Source: Arachidicoccus rhizosphaerae (lineage in GTDB: Bacteria; Bacteroidota; Bacteroidia; Chitinophagales; Chitinophagaceae). Taken from it: DNA of 64,000 nt. Where the stretch lies: the NCBI RefSeq assembly GCF_900107765.1, contig NZ_FNQY01000004.1, positions 186,001-250,000 of the forward strand. Reading direction: 5' to 3'. The position numbers and the translations under genes are program-made. Below the pieces are notes generated by a model. It was not told where the DNA came from. It ran no database searches and saw nothing but the letters and a program-made list of their open reading frames with translations. Within the stretch, counting starts at the first letter, position 1; every line of letters begins with the position of its first letter. Positions 1-9,747 of this stretch are shown here, piece after piece.

Positions 1-370
1 TGATTTTGCTCCATGGAGAGCCGCCCTTGTTTGTCCAGACCCTGACCCGCCAGTAAACCTTCTGAAAACTCTGCAGCAGGCTGCCTCCATAGACTACATT
101 CAATTGCTGGTCACTGATCATCTTTTTGCTATCCCATAGGTCAGCTGCGCCTGTCACTAGCATCGCCGAATCGCTGGCGACCTGAATCTGATAGGCTGTC
201 TGCAGCACGTTTTTAATACCTGCCCCCACGGTGATCTGCCAGCTTAATTCCGGTGTTTTCATATCCAGATTATTGGGTGCGGTAATGCCTGCACAACTCA
301 GGTTCTCTGCAATGACATCGGCTCCGTATAAACGGTTACCAGCTATTGAGACCATAACCACCATAAGCAT
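1..370 (-). CDS. GH78 alpha-L-rhamnosidase, N-terminal part (runs off left edge)
   Basis: This reading frame stays open to the left edge, so only about 123 N-terminal residues are visible. After a hydrophobic signal segment the protein reads IAENLSCAGITAPNN, then TPELSWQI, QTAYQIQVASD, LWDSKKMISDQ and KVYWRVRVWTNKG. That order is the N-terminal fibronectin-like domain of bacterial GH78 alpha-L-rhamnosidases, which release terminal rhamnose from pectic chains. The catalytic (alpha/alpha)6 domain lies outside the window. The first in-frame ATG is at 370. It gives a short signal peptide, and the in-frame codons upstream (ARRLFLFAV) would make a better one, so the true start may be a non-ATG codon. 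It follows the GH2 gene by about 127 nt on the same strand and is probably the next gene of that operon. Confidence 0.8.
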   Translation of the reverse strand, partial: MLMVVMVSIAGNRLYGADVIAENLSCAGITAPNNLDMKTPELSWQITVGAGIKNVLQTAYQIQVASDSAMLVTGAADLWDSKKMISDQQLNVVYGGSLLQSFQKVYWRVRVWTNKGGSPWSKI

Positions 371-497
371 GACGGCGAATAAAAATAACCGACGTGCAAC
401 AGATGCCCATAGAGCATGAACGCTCCTCAGGCACGCTTCATCAAGTCCGATCTTTTTAATATTTTGTTTATATGTGATAGTAACAATCAATTTTTAA

Positions 498-3491
498 TTA
501 TTTATCAGACTTATCGCCAAAGATGAAATACAGCACTAAAGGTTTGGCATAATCCATAGATTTCCCATAATCATAATACATATTTTTTCTGCCGGAAGGA
601 CCCATATTTTCAGCTACCTGAGATTTTGTTCCGATCGGGTTAATGGCATGCATAAAGGAAATATCACCACCAGGGAATCTGGGTGCCGTATTATAAGGTT
701 TGTTGGCAGAATCAGGCGTATACAGTCTAACAAAAACATCTTCTGAACTGCATATTACGGTAATAGGCACTAGTTTAGTCTGTAACTGCATCCAATACAG
801 GTTGGCAAAATATCCTTTAAACTCAGGATAAATCATTTTCGGAACATTCTCACCGGTAATGGTATTATTATAACGATTTTCCCAAGTCCCCAGCTGCACT
901 CCTTCCATCCTGTTTTTCCAGACCCTGTAAGGCCCTGCACCCATTCTTTTTACACCTGTCACCAGATTTTCAGGAAAGTTAAAGCTAAGCCCCATAAAAT
1001 CATAATCATACTGATGCGGGAAATATCCGCAGTCTAATTTCAATACCCCGTCCGGATAAACAGTCCAGGTAAGTTTCTGAATATCACTTTTTCTCTCAAA
1101 ACTGGATGTAAGGACGACCGAATCTTTATATTCAGAAATATCAAAGCTTTTTAGCTGCGCCGATCCATCACATAAAACAGGACCGTTATTAAAGGGAATC
1201 TCCTTTCCTTCTTTTACGACTTTTGTCAAAACACCGGTAGCCCTATCAAACCGGTAACTGAAGTCACCATCCTTACCGTCTGAGATGTCATAAAAATCAG
1301 GTTGCTTGTCAATAAGCCATTGTACCTGATTTTTTTGCCGGGTAAGATGCAGTTTCTGCACAGTTGCAGCCGCTTTTTGCAATGGACTGCGTATTGCATA
1401 GGTCTTAGCCACAATAATCTCCCCCTTCGCATCTCTCACTACCAAAGACAAGTAATCTGCCTTTTCAAAATCACGGGGCAAATCAATGGAAAGCGCACCC
1501 CATTCATGGGGCTGTACGTCGGGCAATTTATTTTCAGGTACGAAACCACTGTCTAATACAACGGAACCAGACAGCAGGGCATTATAACCGGGAGATAATT
1601 GATTAAAACCTTTCGCATGAGCATTGACTACAGGAAGAGCTCCCTGCATTAATTTCCACTGATAAGTAAGTGTATTTAAATTAGTAAAATCATACCGGTT
1701 TTCTACCCTGAATATCCCGTCAAAACCTGGTGTAATTTCCCTATGTTCAATAAATACGGGCGACCAGATATCCTTAATCGCAAAATAACTCCCTTCTTTT
1801 TCATGATATGGCCCGACAATACCATCAGGACCGTGATCTCCATCAGCATCCAGGATGCCATTTTTATCCGTTCTCACGACTGCCTCATCGGCGAAGACCC
1901 ACAAAAACCCTCCTGCCGACAGCGGGTTAGACCACATCTCCCGCCAATAATCACCCAGCCCGGCACCCAGCCCGCCGTCATAAAGGCCATGTAAGAATTC
2001 AGTAGGGAAAGTAATTTCATGACCATGCAGATGAGTTCCATTGCCATAGTCATAATTAATATAATGCTGGGTATCCATATGACCAAAGACAGCCCAGGGA
2101 TGAATAAGCGGTCTTTTTTGGATATCATATTGATCAAAGAGATGATCCAGATCAAAATTAAACCCCCCTTCATTGCCATTATCCCACATAACGATACTTG
2201 GATGATTCTCATCCTTCACCATCATTTCACCAACTAACTTTGATCCTACCTGTGTATCATAATGCTGATGCCATCCTGTCAGCTCGTCTAAAACAAATAA
2301 ACCCAATGAATCGCATGCATCCAGAAAATGAGCATCCGGCGGGTAATGAGACATGCGAACCGCGTTCATATTCATATCCTTCAGCATCAATACATCCTTT
2401 ATACTTAACGTTTTGGACATCGTTCTGCCTGTGGAAGGCCAAAAACTATGGTGATTGACCCCTTTGAATTTAATTTTTACGCCGTTAACATATATTCCGT
2501 CCCTTGGCCTCACTTCCACCGTTCTGAATCCGATTTTCTTTACAACTTCATGAATCAGTTTTCCATCCCTTAGCAGTTGAACCCGCAGTCTATAGAGCTG
2601 CGGTGTTTCAGGAGTCCAGGGTTTTATTTCTGTTTTACCATAGTGGCCGTGAATTAGAAAAACCAGTTGGTGCTGCTTTAATTTCAGCGAATCAATGACC
2701 TCCAGCGGGCGGTTATCCTGACCCGTGGGGTCGCCCTTTAAAAGGGTTCCGATTTTACCATCTTTTTCATCCAAAAGCTGGGCCGTTACCGTCAATCCTT
2801 TATTAAAATCAGTCTTACTTTTTTCAGGCAGATTAATATGTAACAGGCCGTTCAAGTCTCCGCTGCCCTTTGCATCAACAGATACGCGGTTAATATAAAT
2901 ATCAGGCAAAACTTCCAGATAGACAGGTCTGAAAATACCTCCAAAAATCCAAAAATCTCCTTTTCTTTCTGCTTTGTTAACCGAAGTATTACTGGAATTT
3001 TTTGAAACAATCACTTCCAGCTGATTCTCCTTCCCAAAATGCAGCAGCCTTGAAATATCATATTTAAATGTGTAGAAAGCACCTTGATGAACAGGTCCTG
3101 CAGATTTGCCGTTTATTTTCACATCAGCATCTGTCATTACGCCATCAAAAACAATGCGCACTACTTTTCCCTGCCAACTCTTCGGCACATTAAAAGAATG
3201 CCTGTAAATCCCTTTTTCATTGAGTCTAAGGCTATCTTTATCCAGCCCGTAATTATACCCGCCAAAGCCCTGCAATTCCCAGTTGGATGGAACAGGAATC
3301 GTTGTCCATTTCCCACTGTTGTTACCAGCCGTACAATAAAACGCCCATGGCACGCTTTGATCACTACCGGTTCCTGATAGCATGACTACCTGCGTCTGGG
3401 TATTTTCCTGGGCACAGACATGGGTAAAAGACAGTCCTGCTAAAAAGAGCAAACCAGCCAATACCGTGTTTTTAATTACATTTCTTTTCAT
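498..3491 (-). CDS. GH2 family glycoside hydrolase (beta-galactosidase-like)
   Basis: A 997-residue secreted enzyme with an N-terminal signal peptide ending near HVCAQ. The layout is that of GH2: sugar-binding jelly roll (about 50-195, with WTTIPVPSNWELQGFGGYNYG and DADVKINGK), immunoglobulin-like domain (200-325), TIM barrel (330-620), then beta domains. The acid/base is probably E441 in GNEGG and the nucleophile E498 in PTEFLHG. GH2 enzymes retain the configuration of beta-galactosides, glucuronides, galacturonides or alpha-L-arabinopyranosides. The sequence does not tell me which applies here. It lies 40 nt after the acetylesterase gene in the third PUL transcription unit. Periplasmic action on pectin side-chain oligosaccharides is inferred from neighbours. 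Confidence 0.88.
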   Translation of the reverse strand: MKRNVIKNTVLAGLLFLAGLSFTHVCAQENTQTQVVMLSGTGSDQSVPWAFYCTAGNNSGKWTTIPVPSNWELQGFGGYNYGLDKDSLRLNEKGIYRHSFNVPKSWQGKVVRIVFDGVMTDADVKINGKSAGPVHQGAFYTFKYDISRLLHFGKENQLEVIVSKNSSNTSVNKAERKGDFWIFGGIFRPVYLEVLPDIYINRVSVDAKGSGDLNGLLHINLPEKSKTDFNKGLTVTAQLLDEKDGKIGTLLKGDPTGQDNRPLEVIDSLKLKQHQLVFLIHGHYGKTEIKPWTPETPQLYRLRVQLLRDGKLIHEVVKKIGFRTVEVRPRDGIYVNGVKIKFKGVNHHSFWPSTGRTMSKTLSIKDVLMLKDMNMNAVRMSHYPPDAHFLDACDSLGLFVLDELTGWHQHYDTQVGSKLVGEMMVKDENHPSIVMWDNGNEGGFNFDLDHLFDQYDIQKRPLIHPWAVFGHMDTQHYINYDYGNGTHLHGHEITFPTEFLHGLYDGGLGAGLGDYWREMWSNPLSAGGFLWVFADEAVVRTDKNGILDADGDHGPDGIVGPYHEKEGSYFAIKDIWSPVFIEHREITPGFDGIFRVENRYDFTNLNTLTYQWKLMQGALPVVNAHAKGFNQLSPGYNALLSGSVVLDSGFVPENKLPDVQPHEWGALSIDLPRDFEKADYLSLVVRDAKGEIIVAKTYAIRSPLQKAAATVQKLHLTRQKNQVQWLIDKQPDFYDISDGKDGDFSYRFDRATGVLTKVVKEGKEIPFNNGPVLCDGSAQLKSFDISEYKDSVVLTSSFERKSDIQKLTWTVYPDGVLKLDCGYFPHQYDYDFMGLSFNFPENLVTGVKRMGAGPYRVWKNRMEGVQLGTWENRYNNTITGENVPKMIYPEFKGYFANLYWMQLQTKLVPITVICSSEDVFVRLYTPDSANKPYNTAPRFPGGDISFMHAINPIGTKSQVAENMGPSGRKNMYYDYGKSMDYAKPLVLYFIFGDKSDK

Positions 3492-3531
3492 TCCTTTAGT
3501 TCAATATTCTATCCAAGAATTTACGGATAGC

Positions 3532-5025
3532 CTAATTTAATTTAATGTTTTTATAGGGACTATCCGTCCTGAACGGTACAGCCGGCAACCCCGCCTGATT
3601 CACAAAATCAGGTTGCGCAGATTCTATCCAGGCAAACCGGGCGTTAACAGGATCTGCCACCTCTTTACTGGACAGTTCAATATGATCACCTATTACTTTA
3701 GCGTTGGCCGGGTAATATTTTCCGTCTCTGGCAGCCAGTTCAAAATAATCCAGCGGCTTTCCATTGCTGGATTTGAGTCCGCCTTCCGCATGATCAAAAT
3801 ACAGCAGTAATTTATTTCCAACAGTCTTTGCATATTTAAAGCTGGGGCCGCTGAACGATCTTTTTTGACCATAGGTCTTAGCCAGCGCTATGTCTGCCAG
3901 CCTGTCCCCAACTGCCCATTTTCCTGGCGGATGAATATTATTTAAATTATCGGGTAAATCTGTAGTTACCGCCATGCCCGTATTGGGTATCTGTAAGCAT
4001 AAAGACTGCGCCTCCCAAAATTTAGGTAAACTGAATGTATCCAGCGCATAGTCTCCTTTATTCTTACTGTAATAGAAAGGAGCAATTTGTACATAATAAA
4101 AAGGCAATAAACGGTCTCCCCAAAGCGTACGCCACTGGTGAATCAAAGCCTGCATTTTGTAGGCATATTGCAAGCTGTCATTCATAAAACAATTCGTTTC
4201 GCCCTGGTACCATAAAAAACCTCTAAGTGTAAAAGGTGCTAAAGGCTGAACCAGCGATGGATAAAATTTACCCGGATTGCTGTAATCAAAATACAACTGA
4301 TCACTAGATGGTTCAATGGCTGTAATCTGACCGGCCAGCCAGGGTTCAATTGCACTGCCAGGAATGGCATTCGCAATCATGCCTACAGGCACTTTTAATT
4401 CCTTATTTATTTTTCTGGCAAAAAAATAGGCCGCTGCGGAAAAGGATCGAAGTGCAGAATCTTCAGCAACAGACCAGCCTTCATGCTCAGGATGCGGTTT
4501 TTCCAGCGACTTTCTCAAACCTAAAAATATTCTGATTTCATCATTATGAGCATATTGAATGGCATTTACCGGGGAATGCTGATAGCCAACCGGCAGGGAT
4601 GTGGATGCTACCTTGCTGTTTTTCCTCATTGTATATTCCATATTGGACTGACCGGAACACAGCCAGACTTCTCCCACCAGGATATTATGTAACACGATTT
4701 TATTAGTGCCTGACACTTCCATTGTAGCAGGTGTCGCGCTGGCCTTCATAGGACTAAGCACCACCAGCCAATGTCCGCTCGCATCAGCAGTTGTCTGCAA
4801 GGACTGTCCTTTAAACTGCACGGATACTTTTTCTAAAGGAGCAGCCTCTCCCCATATGGACACTGGTTTGTCTCTTTGGAGTACCATATTATTACCAATC
4901 ACCTGTGGCACAGTGACAGCCGCAGAAACGCCGCTGATCCAGCCGAGCATCCCTGGCATCAGCAGTCCCCAGAACCTGATGCTGGCTAAAGGATGCCGCC
5001 TCCGATATTTTGCTTTTATTTTCAT
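3532..5025 (-). CDS. SGNH-type carbohydrate acetylesterase (sialate O-acetylesterase-like)
   Basis: A 497-residue secreted esterase of the sialate O-acetylesterase type. The nucleophile block GEVWLCSGQSNMEY places the catalytic serine at residue 127, and the Asp/His block appears as NNIHPPGKWAVGDRLA near residue 375. FLWYQGETN is also typical of the family. An N-terminal beta domain (VIGNNMVLQRDKPVSIWGEA) precedes the SGNH fold. Family members remove O-acetyl groups from plant glycans. In a pectin locus the likely targets are acetylated galacturonan or side-chain sugars. Longer homologues of 600-700 residues carry a GH2-like jelly roll inside the SGNH domain and this one does not. A domain of that kind occurs instead in the GH95 of this locus. 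It is separated from the upstream propeller gene by 2 nt, so the two are probably translationally coupled. Confidence 0.86.
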   Translation of the reverse strand: MKIKAKYRRRHPLASIRFWGLLMPGMLGWISGVSAAVTVPQVIGNNMVLQRDKPVSIWGEAAPLEKVSVQFKGQSLQTTADASGHWLVVLSPMKASATPATMEVSGTNKIVLHNILVGEVWLCSGQSNMEYTMRKNSKVASTSLPVGYQHSPVNAIQYAHNDEIRIFLGLRKSLEKPHPEHEGWSVAEDSALRSFSAAAYFFARKINKELKVPVGMIANAIPGSAIEPWLAGQITAIEPSSDQLYFDYSNPGKFYPSLVQPLAPFTLRGFLWYQGETNCFMNDSLQYAYKMQALIHQWRTLWGDRLLPFYYVQIAPFYYSKNKGDYALDTFSLPKFWEAQSLCLQIPNTGMAVTTDLPDNLNNIHPPGKWAVGDRLADIALAKTYGQKRSFSGPSFKYAKTVGNKLLLYFDHAEGGLKSSNGKPLDYFELAARDGKYYPANAKVIGDHIELSSKEVADPVNARFAWIESAQPDFVNQAGLPAVPFRTDSPYKNIKLN

Positions 5026-5027
5026 TT

Positions 5028-6887
5028 CTAATGAGCTGTTGTCCTAAATGAGGTTATAAAATAAGTTGCTTCCGGATCTGTTTTACCGGCGTCTGGTAAA
5101 TCATCCACAGGATCTGTCGGCGTATCTGCATCCGGAAATCTTCTTACGCCGCCTGTTCTAAATACAACCCGGCTGATTTCATGGACCGGTGCAAAGAACA
5201 GATTGCGCATTTTCTCCTGTCCGTTAACATTTACCGTATAAAACCGGTTATCGGTATTTAAGCTAACTTCAATATGATACAGTTTATCTGCATCATAATG
5301 CATGATTTCTTTATTTCTGTATCCGGCTTTTGTATAAAAAGACCCAAGGCTGTCAAGACTTAAACGAATAGCCGCTGTACCTACACTATCCTGGAACTCA
5401 ATATCCAGATGTCCCAGATTATTCTGAGCAGCCATTAAGTTAATTTCAGTCACCAGGGATCTGGCCGGCGGTATTAAACGGGTTGCCTTTGCATAATCAA
5501 AATGATCTTTATCTTTTAATGTTAAAGCCTTCCGACCATTTTTCATTTTAGTTATCCTTACCGGCGCCATCAGCGGACTATAATAATTCCACCACCTCAG
5601 TTCCTGGCCATCCGGTAATGCATTAAAATCATCATCTGCCTGATTTTTCACAGTGCTGGTCACAGGAACGGGGATATCCGCCACCCAGATATCCTCCTTA
5701 TTCATACTATAAGTCACCCAGAGATTTTTATCCGGCACCTGTCCATTGCCCTCAATAATTCCTCTGGTATACTGTGGGCCATAGGATTTATAGGCTCCTC
5801 CGTAGCGCATGGGAGCGATTTCTCCATTCACTAAAAGTAAATTGGTATAATTTAATCCGTCACTGCTGGTGGAGATGGCCAGCGGCCATCTAAACTCAGA
5901 TGGATTATAAACCGTTGCATATTTCCCGTCGCTGGTACGCTGTCCCCAGATCTTCGCATTCGAATTAACAAAACCTGGAGCTCTTAGCGCAGACACCGGC
6001 CAGCTATGCCCATCATCCTTGCTTATGGCAGTTAACGCATATTTCCACAGGCCGACAACGCGCCCATCGGGTAAATGATAAAAATTAAACGCCTTGTAAT
6101 TTTTCTTTAAAGGAATAAGACTGTCATTCCTGTCCGTCTCTTCCTCCCATTGCATCATCATTAAAGGATTGCCCATTAATTCATTACATCCCTCAACAAA
6201 GCCCTTGTCTTTACTTTCTGTATAAAAAGGATAAGCCGTATTTTTAGTGGTCCATCCGGGATTATAATGAATAAAATATATCGGTCCCCAACTACCATCT
6301 TTATAAATTTCCCTTATTACCCTTCCGATTCCTTTGCCGTCATTTGGATCATCATGTGCATGGAGAACAATTCCATAAAAACCTAATATAAAAAGCCTGC
6401 CTGATTTGGTGACATAAAAGCCCATTCTCTGATGCATGACCGCATCCAGGTTTTTAGCAACTCCATCCACCCCCGGCTTGGTTGTACCATCTGGTATCCG
6501 GTAAATAGGGAAAACGACCTTAGGCTGTGTCCAGTCCTGTCCGTTTTTGGAGGTCAATAATAATGTCTGACCAGGCGGGACGCTTTCTCCAACTTTATCG
6601 CTCAGATATTCAACATAAAACTGCTGATTCCAGTAAGCCATCATCGGTTGATGGTTATACGTCCAGCCATAGCCTTCTGCCAACTGGGGATGTTGTCTGT
6701 TTGCTCTGAAAATCTGTTGGTTATGAACACCAACTGCCATCGGGAGTCGTCCATCGTGATAATCAACATTCACCTGTTGCTTACCACTATAATGCACCGT
6801 ATCCTGAGCCTCAGCTTTTGAAGCAGCCAGGCCGGTTAATCCGGCAAGGATAATAAGACAGTCCCGAAGGAGGCTTTTTTTATTCAT
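5028..6887 (-). CDS. Secreted beta-propeller enzyme, sialidase-like, with C-terminal jelly roll
   Basis: A 619-residue protein with a signal peptide ending near KAEAQ. Residues about 40-410 have the feel of a sialidase/BNR-type propeller: several blades pair an aromatic strand with LLLTSKNGQDWTQP, AISKDDGHSWP or ISTSSDGLNYTNL motifs. Residues about 415-619 (WWNYYSPLMAPVRI, LDIEFQDSV, YHIEVSLNTDNRFYTVNVNG) look like a concanavalin/LamG-type jelly roll. I cannot assign a CAZy family. Candidates are GH33-like exo-hydrolases or propeller lyases/hydrolases acting on rhamnose-uronic acid linkages such as GH145. Position inside the PUL between GH43 and the acetylesterase supports a role in oligosaccharide breakdown, but its chemistry is unknown. 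Confidence 0.7.
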   Translation of the reverse strand: MNKKSLLRDCLIILAGLTGLAASKAEAQDTVHYSGKQQVNVDYHDGRLPMAVGVHNQQIFRANRQHPQLAEGYGWTYNHQPMMAYWNQQFYVEYLSDKVGESVPPGQTLLLTSKNGQDWTQPKVVFPIYRIPDGTTKPGVDGVAKNLDAVMHQRMGFYVTKSGRLFILGFYGIVLHAHDDPNDGKGIGRVIREIYKDGSWGPIYFIHYNPGWTTKNTAYPFYTESKDKGFVEGCNELMGNPLMMMQWEEETDRNDSLIPLKKNYKAFNFYHLPDGRVVGLWKYALTAISKDDGHSWPVSALRAPGFVNSNAKIWGQRTSDGKYATVYNPSEFRWPLAISTSSDGLNYTNLLLVNGEIAPMRYGGAYKSYGPQYTRGIIEGNGQVPDKNLWVTYSMNKEDIWVADIPVPVTSTVKNQADDDFNALPDGQELRWWNYYSPLMAPVRITKMKNGRKALTLKDKDHFDYAKATRLIPPARSLVTEINLMAAQNNLGHLDIEFQDSVGTAAIRLSLDSLGSFYTKAGYRNKEIMHYDADKLYHIEVSLNTDNRFYTVNVNGQEKMRNLFFAPVHEISRVVFRTGGVRRFPDADTPTDPVDDLPDAGKTDPEATYFITSFRTTAH

Positions 6888-6950
6888 GATATCCGTGCTA
6901 TTTGTTGTTCAATTCTTATTACACAAATCAGTTCCCGTTTTAACGCATCA

Positions 6951-7967
6951 CTAGCGCCTTTTGGCCTTCAGTTTATTTAAAAAACGACGGGATACAGGCA
7001 GAATTGTTCCATGTTTATGCCCTTTAGGAACTACTACCTTATTGGTTATATCTTCAAAATGCTTAAAATCCCTGGTTCTGGCAGCACCAAACCGCCCCTG
7101 CCTGTACCAGTCATAATAAATTAAATATTCGTCTTTTGTTTTGAGTACAGATGGCCCTTCACTATACATAGGTGTAAACGCTTTGGACGAACTGGTAAAA
7201 GGACCCAGTGCGCTTTTCCCAAAAGCGACCTTTATATCCCTTTCATTTCTCGTATTATCTTTGAATACCAGCACAAAATCTGAACTGCCTCTTTGCACCA
7301 GCGTCGCGTCAATACTGCTGTAACCGGGATCATAATAGAGTTCAGGGCTGCTGAAATGTTTAAAATCCTTTGTTATGCTGTAATATAGTCTGTGGTTGTT
7401 ATCTTCATCTTCAATGCCCTTAGCGAACTTAAAAGGGATGGTAGATGCCCAGACGACTAAAAAATCCTTATTTTTTTTCCTGTAAAAGAGTTCAGGCGCC
7501 CAGACATTCACCGTTTGCGGCTGTGTACTCATGATAGGAATTACTTTTTGCTCAGACCAGTGTATAAGATCTTTAGAGCTGGCATAGCCAAATCCGTGGT
7601 TCCCCTTCCAGGCCAGGGTCCACACCAGATGAAAAACACCGTCCGGTCCCTGAACCATGGAAGGATCTCTCATAATCTTATCCGGACCCACTTCAGGTTG
7701 TAAAAAAATACCCGGTAAGCTGTCCCAGTGGTAGCCATCCTGACTATATAATAGTCTTAATCCCTGATTAGCAGGTTCGTGAAACGAAGTGTATAAAAAA
7801 GCATGCCGTTGGCAGGAGGTGGTGAGTATCATACTCATCACGCATAACCATAGCACCCCACCCAACCGGGCAGAGAAAAGCCTGCTATAACAAAGCAGCA
7901 ATGCTTTAAAAATCGATTTTTTCTGTTGCATTAAATTCGGACTTAAATAAATTGATCGCCAAAACAT
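6951..7967 (-). CDS. GH43 family lipoprotein (five-bladed propeller glycosidase)
   Basis: A 338-residue lipoprotein. Lipobox LTTSC puts the acylated cysteine at residue 52. An alternative ATG at 7931 would remove twelve residues and give a more usual signal sequence (MQQKKSIFKALLL). The propeller shows the GH43 catalytic set: Asp101 in MRDPSM as base, Glu in YSEGPSV as likely acid, and Asp in SIDATLV as pKa modulator, plus WAPELFYR and GYASSKDLIHWS. The sequence resembles the GH43_34-like group from Bacteroidota PULs, whose members are often arabinofuranosidases or galactosidases. It is the first gene of the third transcription unit, about 122 nt downstream of promoter site A, and 63 nt before the propeller gene. 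Exact specificity is unknown. Confidence 0.87.
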   Translation of the reverse strand: MFWRSIYLSPNLMQQKKSIFKALLLCYSRLFSARLGGVLWLCVMSMILTTSCQRHAFLYTSFHEPANQGLRLLYSQDGYHWDSLPGIFLQPEVGPDKIMRDPSMVQGPDGVFHLVWTLAWKGNHGFGYASSKDLIHWSEQKVIPIMSTQPQTVNVWAPELFYRKKNKDFLVVWASTIPFKFAKGIEDEDNNHRLYYSITKDFKHFSSPELYYDPGYSSIDATLVQRGSSDFVLVFKDNTRNERDIKVAFGKSALGPFTSSSKAFTPMYSEGPSVLKTKDEYLIYYDWYRQGRFGAARTRDFKHFEDITNKVVVPKGHKHGTILPVSRRFLNKLKAKRR

Positions 7968-8079
7968 AAAACCCTCAAAAGCTGCACTTATTATCAGAAG
8001 CTCAGCGCACTACTCCCCATATATTCATGGCCTGATGATTTGCGCCTTGCATATTATAAAACAAATCAACGTTCGTCAC

Positions 8080-8117
8080 TTTATATATCAAAAGTACATT
8101 TATATATAAATAATAAC
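8080..8117 (-). promoter_or_regulatory. PUL promoter/operator site A (upstream of GH43 unit)
   Basis: Read on the minus strand this site contains TTTATATATAAA, then a -7 box TACTTTTG (8089-8096) matching the Bacteroidota TAnnTTTG consensus, then ATATATAAA. It aligns over its length with sites B and C upstream of the other two PUL units. The conserved A/T-rich block sits where a -33 element would be. The match is a little weaker than B to C and needs one inserted base. It predicts a start of transcription near 8084. Confidence 0.65.
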
Positions 8118-8156
8118 TTGCCATAAATTTGCATTATATCATCATATATTATCACA

Positions 8157-8200
8157 AAATGGGCTATTCAAACGATTTATCCGTTTTGAATAGCCCATTT
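8157..8200 (-). terminator. Hairpin terminator after GH140 (end of PUL unit 2)
   Basis: Inverted repeat with arms 8157-8174 and 8182-8200 (AAATGGGCTATTCAAACG and its complement with one bulged base) around a 7-nt loop. It begins 22 nt past the stop codon of the GH140 gene and lies just upstream of promoter site A. It therefore separates the two transcription units. Confidence 0.75.
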
Positions 8201-8222
8201 AAATCAACAAAAAGAGTCATTG

Positions 8223-9707
8223 TCAACCTGCCTTTTGGAGCACCAGTACCCAGTCATTACCATGCCCTTTTTGTCCCGGTGGCCGGGCATCGTAAGTATT
8301 TTCCGTAATCACTGCTTCTTTTGGCGAAATTTCCCCGGTCCTCGGATCGAACCAGCTGATATTAACCTTTTGATGATTTAACTGTAATTCACTGAGGTCA
8401 ACTTTAAATGCTCTGCCGTTCGGCGTATAAAACATGGCATATCCGGGCCCCTTTGTGGCCGCCACGTAATTATATTTCTCCCCCTGATCCAGCACGCAGA
8501 CCGTATCAGGCACCCTGGTTAGATAAGGTTTACTCAACATTAAGGTTTTCAGATAGATCATCTGACCGGCGGCTGTATCCTGAAGCCCCTGTTGCCAGCT
8601 TTTAGTCACGCCGTACGCCCCTGCCAAACCTGTTGACGGATCATAAAACTGCATCACTGCATTCGCTCCATAAGTAAAACCACAGGCACCTGCAAACACA
8701 GACCAGTAAGCATATCTCCTAATGGATGCGGCATCCCATCTCGGCTGTAAGGAGTCATGCAATCCCTGTGGAATCCCTTCATAAGACGGCTCCGCATCCA
8801 GTGTTGGTTTTATTGGCTTTTTCTGATAATCGTCTAATACGTATTTATAATTATCCTCACCATATCTAAGGCTCCCGGATTCATTATCCTGATCATAACG
8901 GCGGTGGCCTGATTGAAATACATTAAAATCCAACCATTCAGCCGTCTGAAACCAGGTAGAGGACTGTGTTCTTCCCCTTGGGTGGAAGCTCATTAACTGT
9001 TGGGGATTTATTGATTTTATAGTTGTCCCGATAGCTTGCCAGATACCTAGAGAATCACTGCCTGGAATATCCCCCCCGTTTAACCAAATCACATTTTTAG
9101 CGCTATGATATCTGTGTGCTAAAAAACGGGCAAACGACGTTGCCTGGTCTGAACTTACTTTTCCTGATTTTACTACAGAGCCCCAAACCGGCACCAAGGC
9201 GACCAACATATGACGGCTGTCCGCTTTTACCACAAGAGAGTCCAAGCCCTGCCAATAATTAAGTATATGACCTCCCTGAGCCGTAGCCGTATCAGGCCTG
9301 CTCAGATCCTTATTGATCAAGGCCGTCCGGCCGTCTGCATTCTCTTCAGCCAGATCATGAATAACCATCACCTGAATCACATTAAACCCTTTGTCTGCCC
9401 TGTCTTCCAGATAGCTGTCTACCTGTCCCTGCCTGAGCTTGCTTAGTATTAACCAGCCGGTATCACCCAGCCAGAAAAACGGCTTCCCGGACTGATCCAC
9501 AAAATACCTGTGATTATCAGACACTTTAATAGGAAACGCAGTCCCATCCTCCTGTTGCGCCTTTTTTGATTCCTTTTGACGGCTTCCGGATTGGCATCCG
9601 CCCAATAACAGTGCAACCGCAGCTGTCGCAAGTCCTGCCTTAACGGATTTTCCCTTTATTTTAGGCTTGAATAACTTTTGTGATACATCGCTGCTCATGA
9701 ATTTCAT
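8223..9707 (-). CDS. GH140-type TIM-barrel lipoprotein (putative apiosidase)
   Basis: A 494-residue lipoprotein (LLLGGC, cysteine 38). Residues about 65-390 form a DUF4038-type TIM barrel (FFWLGDTGWLILSKL, NVIWLNGGDIPGSD with Asp213, TLDAEPSYEG with Glu306). The C-terminal 90 residues (ISWFDPRTGEI, GNDWVLVLQK) match the beta-sandwich usually annotated as a putative collagen-binding domain. This pairing is that of GH140, whose characterised Bacteroides member removes apiose-linked side chains from rhamnogalacturonan II. By analogy Asp213 and Glu306 are the likely catalytic pair. It is the last gene of the second PUL unit, 40 nt after the beta-helix/TIM fusion. Apiosidase function is inferred from family resemblance only. 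Confidence 0.8.
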   Translation of the reverse strand: MKFMSSDVSQKLFKPKIKGKSVKAGLATAAVALLLGGCQSGSRQKESKKAQQEDGTAFPIKVSDNHRYFVDQSGKPFFWLGDTGWLILSKLRQGQVDSYLEDRADKGFNVIQVMVIHDLAEENADGRTALINKDLSRPDTATAQGGHILNYWQGLDSLVVKADSRHMLVALVPVWGSVVKSGKVSSDQATSFARFLAHRYHSAKNVIWLNGGDIPGSDSLGIWQAIGTTIKSINPQQLMSFHPRGRTQSSTWFQTAEWLDFNVFQSGHRRYDQDNESGSLRYGEDNYKYVLDDYQKKPIKPTLDAEPSYEGIPQGLHDSLQPRWDAASIRRYAYWSVFAGACGFTYGANAVMQFYDPSTGLAGAYGVTKSWQQGLQDTAAGQMIYLKTLMLSKPYLTRVPDTVCVLDQGEKYNYVAATKGPGYAMFYTPNGRAFKVDLSELQLNHQKVNISWFDPRTGEISPKEAVITENTYDARPPGQKGHGNDWVLVLQKAG

Positions 9708-9747
9708 AGCTTTTCTTTTAGCAATAATATTTAGTCCTGAGGGCCCA

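Noticed and set aside
231-419. Plus-strand frame of 62 codons near the left edge
   Set aside because: It is antisense to the GH78 N-terminal domain, whose family motifs are clear on the minus strand.
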